This document shows, in pieces, positions 13,703-17,409 of a stretch of DNA of 17,409 nt. This DNA comes from JAAZBW01 sp035647855 (GTDB taxonomy: Bacteria; Actinomycetota; Actinomycetes; Actinomycetales; Actinomycetaceae). The notes under the pieces are model-generated. The model was not told where the DNA came from, did not search any database, and was given only the letters and a program-made list of their open reading frames with translations. Each line of letters begins with the position of its first letter. Within the stretch, counting starts at the first letter, position 1. The stretch lies in the NCBI GenBank assembly GCA_035647855.1, contig DASRMP010000027.1, forward strand, positions 1 through 17,409. The letters run 5' to 3'. The translations under genes and the position numbers were made by a program.

Positions 13703-14725
13703 TCACTCCCAGTAACTGCCGTTCCACCAGCGCCGGCGCCCCGAGCCAGCGTCGTACCACCGCGCAGCAGGGGCCTTCACAACCATCCTGCGCGCGGCGG
13801 AGTTGTTCTCGAGCATGTAGTTGATGCGCTCCAGGAACTCATGCGCCGTGAGTTTGCTCAACTCGCTCTGCCACTCCAGGACGCTGGGATCCCCGTTCTC
13901 AATACGCGCGTTGGAGAGCAGGTTCCACTGTTCCTCGCTGAAAGCGGCCGCGACCATCATTGCTCGGACGCGTTCCTTCCATTCGTCGCTGGACATGGTC
14001 ACTCTGGGCCGCCGGGAGGAAGTCACCATCTCGGTGGATGATCCTCTTGACGTGCCACGTCCCGCAGCCAATTCCGCCTGTACAGGATCAGTGGACCGGA
14101 AGTAGTCCGTCCACATTCCTCCGTCCCACCATCGTTGGCGCCCGCTGCCGTCGTCGTACCACCCAGGGGGTGCCGGAACACGTCGTGGGTCACTCCGGCA
14201 GTGGTCTGTCCACGCCTCTCCGTCCCACCATCGCATCAGGCCAGGTTCTGTGTAGTACCAGCCGGGGGGCGCAGCGATCCGCCGCCGGGATTTCGAGCGT
14301 TGGGCCGTGGCCGCCCGTGCCTCGAGCCGCTTGCGTTCCTCCTCGCGCCTCCGTTCCGCCTCGCGAAGCTCCTGCTTCCTGCTGTGTGACGCGCTCACAG
14401 CGGCTCCAACCGCCGCTGCCGTCACCCCGATCAGTGCGAGACCGGCGATTGCGGCACCGACGCCGAACCCGACGTCATCGAAGTCCCATGAGTATCCGTC
14501 GTCGTCATCGTCGTCGTCCTCGCCGTCGGAGTCCCACGAGTAGTCGTAGTCGTCATCGTCGTCGTCATCTTCGCGACGCCGGAGGTTGTATGCCAGGTTG
14601 GCGAGGGTTCCATCCGCTCGGCGGAATCCGCCTGAATCCAGACTGAGATCCGTCACGTCGTTTCCGTCACGGTCCCGCTTGGACACGCGGCCCACGACTT
14701 CGAAGTAGTCCTTGTCATCATCCAC
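13703..14725 (-). CDS. DUF2510 protein with poly-Asp tracts and one membrane segment
   Basis: 340 residues from GTG 14725 (GGAGG 11 nt upstream; GTG 14737 has the purine run too close). In order: N-terminal domain (1-50); two Asp-rich tracts (about 53-80) joined by DYDYSWDSDGE; a Gly/Ala-rich hydrophobic helix (about 87-110); a strongly basic and acidic helix (about 115-145); DUF2510 modules at about 153-177 (APPGWYYTEPG...RWWDGEAWTD) and 185-209; a helical domain (about 245-310); and a third, degenerate DUF2510 unit ending the protein (RWYDAGSGRRRWWNGSYWE). DUF2510 is a short Trp-rich actinobacterial module of unknown role, usually found on membrane proteins together with TM2, DUF4352 or similar domains. 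The function is not known. Confidence 0.85.
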   Translation of the reverse strand: MDDDKDYFEVVGRVSKRDRDGNDVTDLSLDSGGFRRADGTLANLAYNLRRREDDDDDDDYDYSWDSDGEDDDDDDDGYSWDFDDVGFGVGAAIAGLALIGVTAAAVGAAVSASHSRKQELREAERRREEERKRLEARAATAQRSKSRRRIAAPPGWYYTEPGLMRWWDGEAWTDHCRSDPRRVPAPPGWYDDGSGRQRWWDGGMWTDYFRSTDPVQAELAAGRGTSRGSSTEMVTSSRRPRVTMSSDEWKERVRAMMVAAAFSEEQWNLLSNARIENGDPSVLEWQSELSKLTAHEFLERINYMLENNSAARRMVVKAPAARWYDAGSGRRRWWNGSYWE

Positions 14726-14737
14726 GATGGAGACCAC

Positions 14738-15081
14738 CTCCGAGAATCGTCATGTCGTGGACGTCCTGAAGCTCGGGGAGCGGATCCGCGCACACGCTAC
14801 ATGCCATCGGGCACATACCAAGGACTATACGTTCGAGCCCTCCTGCTGAATCCAGGATTTGACCTGAGTCGTGCCACTCACCGGAGAGTCCACAGGGGGA
14901 ACCCTCCGGGGTTCTGCGCTGGCTCGCTTCGGATTCGGGCGAGGTTTGCCAGTGCCGCGGGTGGACTTGGGTCGAAGCTACGTCGCGGTAACCTCTGGTG
15001 CTGCTGGCCTCTGACGGGCAGACTGTTCTTGTCGGTGGTCAGATCTAGCATGTCGATCAATGAGAGAGGAGACGATGTGCG
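14738..15081. other. Divergent intergenic region
   Basis: About 340 bp between the divergent DUF2510 gene and the small/large gene pair. I see no gene. A short stem GAACCC (14897-14902) / GGGTTC (14907-14912) with a TCCG loop lies in the middle. TAGCAT at 15046-15051 could be a -10 box for the plus-strand pair, but no -35 at proper spacing is visible. GAGGAG at 15066-15071 is the ribosome site for ATG 15082. Confidence 0.4.
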
Positions 15082-15267
15082 ATGGGGTCTGCAACAGTTG
15101 AACGGCTGACGAGCGCCGAGGCTCGCGAGGAGCGGGACAAGCTCTTGAAACGATTCGGTCTGACCCTGAAAGAACTTAGAAGCCAGGCGGTGGAGTACCA
15201 ACTCACAGCGGAAGAGACTGCACGTTGGCGCCGCATAGAAGAACTCACCTGGCTCATCGGCGAGTGA
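15082..15267 (+). CDS. Small protein, first gene of a coupled pair (antitoxin-like layout)
   Basis: 61 residues, helical and charged, with repeated turns (RFGLTLKELRSQAVEYQLTAEE, then ARWRRIEELTWLIGE). Two adjacent helices around FGLTLKELR could form a small helix-turn-helix or a protein-binding helical hairpin. GAGGAG lies 10 nt upstream of ATG 15082. The stop overlaps the start of the next gene by 4 bp (GTGA). Size, charge and coupling resemble an antitoxin, but I recognise no named antitoxin family. Confidence 0.7.
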   Translation: MGSATVERLTSAEAREERDKLLKRFGLTLKELRSQAVEYQLTAEETARWRRIEELTWLIGE

Positions 15268-16001
15268 GCGACGACGACCTGCTTGAGAAGGCCGATGAGT
15301 TCGCCAATGCAATCTCTGGCGCGCTGAGTAAATTCACCGGCGAAGCCCAGCCGTTCGTCGCATCGACCACAGGTGAAAGAGTAACAATTCGGCACGAGGC
15401 CGCAGCTCGCGGCAGAGCGACGGGAATTGCGCTCAAGACTGAGGGACGGGTTCTCCTCAGTCTTGTCGTTGAGTTCGACTGCACGTGGGATAGCAGTGGC
15501 AATTATCTTCGGGTAGCAAAGTCACGGGTTGTTGTCTACGCTTTGGAGCGCACGGACAAGGAGCCACTTTTTCGTTACGATTTCGAGCGTGATCCGAGCG
15601 GTTCAATTCCGGGAGCGCACCTTCAGGTCCATGCTCACCGCGACTCTTTCACTCATCTGCTCGGTTTTGGCGGCCCTCATAGTAAGCGTGCACGTACGCG
15701 TGAGACCAAGAAATTTGAACGAACTCCATCTGTGAGCCAGTTTCACTTTCCTCTCGGAGGGAAACGATTCCGGCCATGTCTAGAGGACATTCTTGATTCG
15801 TTGCGCGAGGAATTTGGACTCGAAACCGGAGCAGATTGGGCGAGAGTGCGTGATGAAGCACGGTCGGAGTGGAGGCGCACCCAACTGGCTGCGGCGGTCA
15901 GAGATGCTCCAGAGACCGCGGCGGAAGCACTGCGATCACTCGGGTATGAAGTCACCGGTGATGCGGTTGATGAGCGACTGCAGAATCTTGTCGCACCCTA
16001 G
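15264..16001 (+). CDS. Unrecognised protein, second gene of the coupled pair
   Basis: 245 residues from GTG 15264, chosen for the GTGA overlap with the upstream stop. The N-terminus is helical (LLEKADEFANAISGALSKF). Residues about 45-110 are beta-strand-rich (TIRHEAAARGRATGIALK, VLLSLVVEFDCTWD, LRVAKSRVVVYALER). Next comes an HLQVHAHRD block (about 127-135) with several His, then a Lys/Arg-rich patch (GGPHSKRARTRETKKFERTP). The C-terminal helices include DILDSLREEFGLETGADW and a final ETAAEALRSLGYEVTGDAVDERLQNL. Clustered His/Asp/Arg residues could form an active site, but no known nuclease or transferase motif is clear. As partner of a small charged protein it is a candidate toxin or effector; that is inference. 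Base composition looks lower in GC than the ABC genes. Confidence 0.8.
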   Translation: MSDDDLLEKADEFANAISGALSKFTGEAQPFVASTTGERVTIRHEAAARGRATGIALKTEGRVLLSLVVEFDCTWDSSGNYLRVAKSRVVVYALERTDKEPLFRYDFERDPSGSIPGAHLQVHAHRDSFTHLLGFGGPHSKRARTRETKKFERTPSVSQFHFPLGGKRFRPCLEDILDSLREEFGLETGADWARVRDEARSEWRRTQLAAAVRDAPETAAEALRSLGYEVTGDAVDERLQNLVAP

Positions 16002-16020
16002 AGCGGGCGACGGGCGGAAT

Positions 16021-16263
16021 ATGCTCCCCAGCATGACGTCACGGATCGTGCTGTCTCTGGGCGTTATGAGGGGCACGCCGAGGATGCTCACTCTTGGTTG
16101 GTCAGTCTCCAGGAACTGTAAGAGATCGCCAGTCTCCGTGAGCCACCGATCCCTCACCCCGCCCCAGGCCATCAGCGGAGCCTGGGATCTGAGCGTTATC
16201 GGGACCGTCTTTTCGGAGGTTGAGGACGACACCGCGTCGATAACGCACTGGATCGGACGGTGA
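16021..16263 (+). CDS. Possible small ORF of 80 residues
   Basis: Open frame from ATG 16021 (or ATG 16033) to TGA 16261-16263, ending SGAWDLSVIGTVFSEVEDDTASITHWIGR-like. The upstream GGGCGG is a poor ribosome site. The opposite strand is also open (15936-16232), and neither translation shows a family I know. This stretch may be a gene remnant between the coupled pair and the disrupted genes to the right. Confidence 0.3.
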   Translation: MLPSMTSRIVLSLGVMRGTPRMLTLGWSVSRNCKRSPVSVSHRSLTPPQAISGAWDLSVIGTVFSEVEDDTASITHWIGR

Positions 16264-16273
16264 GCGGTGGTAT

Positions 16274-16489
16274 CTACTCGTGCACGACCTTCACGCCGGC
16301 ATCGTCAAGCGCCTTCTGGAGTTCGGGGGGCGGCGCCTTCTCGGTGACCAAGTAGTCGACTTCGGAGAGCCTCGCGATACGGGCGAACAGGCGCCTGCCG
16401 ATCTTCGAGGAGTCGGCGAGGACCGCCACCTTCAGAGAGCGCTTCGCCATCTCCCGCATCATTGAGGCCTCCGCCAAATTGCTCGTGGC
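16274..16489 (-). pseudogene. DeoR-family regulator, C-terminal fragment
   Basis: Reading from about 16489 the minus strand gives DATSNLAEASMMREMAKRSL, then KVAVLADSSKIGRRLFARIA and DYLVTE, ending at TAG 16274. TSNLxEA..MRxM and VLADSSKxGRR..ARIA are hallmarks of the sugar-phosphate-sensing C-terminal domain of DeoR/GlpR-type repressors. The N-terminal helix-turn-helix and most of the sensor domain (roughly 180 residues) are absent. Upstream, the sequence switches to RNase D in another frame. It cannot act as a repressor. Confidence 0.7.
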
Positions 16490-16895
16490 GTCCCTTGTCC
16501 AGCTTCACGCCGAAGTTCTTCTCTACAAGTCTCGCGAGACTGTGCTCCTGGGAAGGGAGCTCGGGATCAAGGAGCTTTGACGCTGCCTTGGTGCAGGCGA
16601 TGTTCGTGACGGGCACACCCCATTGGGCCTCGATGAAGCGGAGGTCGAATGGCGCGAAGTGAAACACCTTGAGAACGGCCGGCGCGGCAAGGACTTTCGC
16701 GAGATTGACCGGCGGGACGGGCGTAGTCCGAATCAGGAGAGGTCCAGTTGACTCCGCATAGAGCTGACAGAGGAGGAGCCGGTTCTCCTGCCAGTGGAGA
16801 CCACTGGTCTCTGTATCGACTGCCACTACCTCAGATTCGACGAGCGCCGTCGCGAGGTCGGCGGAGAGGTCTCCATACGCCGTAATCGCCTTCAC
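16305..16895 (-). CDS. RNase D-like 3'-5' exonuclease, truncated and frameshifted
   Basis: DEDDy-type exonuclease domain. Exo I is VDTETSG (D27, E29 counting from GTG 16895), Exo II is KVFHFAPFDLRFIE (H79, D84), and SLARLVEKNFGVKLDKG follows, where RNase D normally continues to TSDW and the Exo III motif (YxxxD). Here the recognisable domain stops at about 16491; the rest of the frame, to 16305, is a meaningless shadow of the DeoR fragment. Without Exo III and the HRDC domain the product should be inactive. GTG 16895 has GAGG 7 nt upstream; TTG 16913 and ATG 17051 are alternatives, the last overlapping the ferrochelatase gene. Confidence 0.65.
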   Translation of the reverse strand: MKAITAYGDLSADLATALVESEVVAVDTETSGLHWQENRLLLCQLYAESTGPLLIRTTPVPPVNLAKVLAAPAVLKVFHFAPFDLRFIEAQWGVPVTNIACTKAASKLLDPELPSQEHSLARLVEKNFGVKLDKGRHEQFGGGLNDAGDGEALSEGGGPRRLLEDRQAPVRPYREALRSRLLGHREGAAPRTPEGA

Positions 16896-16986
16896 CTCTT
16901 GATCCTCGTCCAACCAAAGCCGATGCGCGCGCGACGAGACCCTCGTGCACGTCGGCGCGTATGGAAGGATGTCGTCCTTGAGAGAC

Positions 16987-17409
16987 TCAAGGCTGCCTCG
17001 AAGGTGCGTCAATCCACGAGGCGAGGAGTGCCGCCCACTCTGGTTCGTCATTGAGGCAGTCGATTAGGTGGAACTCCGCGCCGCCGCGCGAGAGGAAGCT
17101 CTCCCTGCCGCGGATGCCGAGTTCCTCAAGCGTTTCGAGGCAGTCGGTGACGAACGCGGGGGCGACGACGGCGATGCTCTTCACTCCCTGGCCGGGTAGT
17201 TCCTTCAGCACGTTCGCCGTCGCGGGCGCGAGCCACGGCTGCATCCCGAGCCGAGACTGGAAGGTCACCTGGTAGTCGCCCTCGGCCAGGCCCATCCGAT
17301 CGGCGACCTCGTGGGCCGTCACCAGACACTGCGAGCGATAGCAGGTGTTGAAACCGGGATCGTCGTGAGAGCAACACTGCTCGGTGCCTGGGCCTCCGCG
17401 CCAGGCGCG
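16987..17409 (-). CDS. hemH: Ferrochelatase, C-terminal part (5' end outside window)
   Basis: Open from the window edge to TGA 16987, 140 residues. YQVTFQSRLGMQPWLAP, GVKSIAVVAPAFVTDCLETLEELG, GGAEFHLIDCLNDEPEW and the final LLASWID match the C-terminal half of ferrochelatase, which inserts ferrous iron into porphyrin to make heme. The conserved Glu of DCLETLEE is present; the catalytic His lies outside the window. EQCC followed by NTCYRSQC is a Cys cluster typical of a subset of bacterial ferrochelatases, some of which bind an iron-sulfur cluster. The RNase D-like gene begins 91 bp downstream on the same strand. Confidence 0.85.
   Translation of the reverse strand, partial: RAWRGGPGTEQCCSHDDPGFNTCYRSQCLVTAHEVADRMGLAEGDYQVTFQSRLGMQPWLAPATANVLKELPGQGVKSIAVVAPAFVTDCLETLEELGIRGRESFLSRGGAEFHLIDCLNDEPEWAALLASWIDAPSRQP

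Noticed and set aside
14800..15000. tRNA gene or attachment-site remnant (GTTCGAG and GGATTC fragments)
   Set aside because: No cloverleaf with acceptor and anticodon stems could be built.
15936..16232. 98-codon minus-strand frame opposite the possible 80-residue ORF
   Set aside because: No ribosome site and no recognised domain; it overlaps the end of the 245-residue gene. Kept only as an alternative reading of a probable remnant.

Overview
The window comes from a high-GC bacterium, most probably an actinobacterium. Supporting signs are frequent GTG starts, strong GGAGG-type ribosome sites, DUF2510 and TM2 proteins, an exporter-of-polyketide-antibiotics type ABC permease, a DUF2252 protein and a Gly/Thr-rich lipoprotein N-terminus. 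No RNA gene, CRISPR array or intact transposase was seen. The right end (about 16.27-17.41 kb) does not fit smoothly: it carries a Cys-rich ferrochelatase type I associate more with other phyla, and an RNase D fragment fused out of frame to a DeoR-type regulator fragment.

Layout. 1-235 (-): start of a lipoprotein gene leaving the window. 455-2500 (+): two tandem paralogous AEC-family carriers, both 318 residues, with a duplicated 5' untranslated region. 2690-3619 (+): an unrecognised protein with a C-V-P-S-L-H motif, preceded by three 18-bp repeats that each contain AGGAG. It runs tail to tail, with a 7-bp overlap, into 3613-5682 (-), an exported serine beta-lactamase-like hydrolase with a membrane-anchoring C-terminus. 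5683-5983: repeat-filled spacer. 5984-8556 (-): two-gene ABC exporter operon (permease and ATPase, 4-bp overlap). 8557-9437: about 880 bp without a gene but full of ordered repeats. 9438-10808 (+): DUF2252 protein.

10907-16001 looks like accessory DNA. It holds a coupled pair (glycine-rich membrane protein plus helical partner), a 20-codon ORF coupled to a TM2 membrane protein, a convergent DUF2510 protein with poly-Asp tracts, and a coupled small/large gene pair laid out like a toxin-antitoxin module. Several of these proteins belong to no family I can name with a function. Parts of the region look lower in GC by eye (31/60 G+C at 15481-15540 against 43/60 at 6901-6960; these are two hand-counted samples, not a profile).

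The most unusual non-coding features are: a palindromic element of about 65 bp present three times, on both sides of the ABC operon; a 70-bp dyad at 9183-9252 built from four GTAGGCG-type boxes in exact symmetry; and a striking number of short tandem duplications (13, 14, 15, 17, 18, 19, 22 and 94 bp units) across the whole window.
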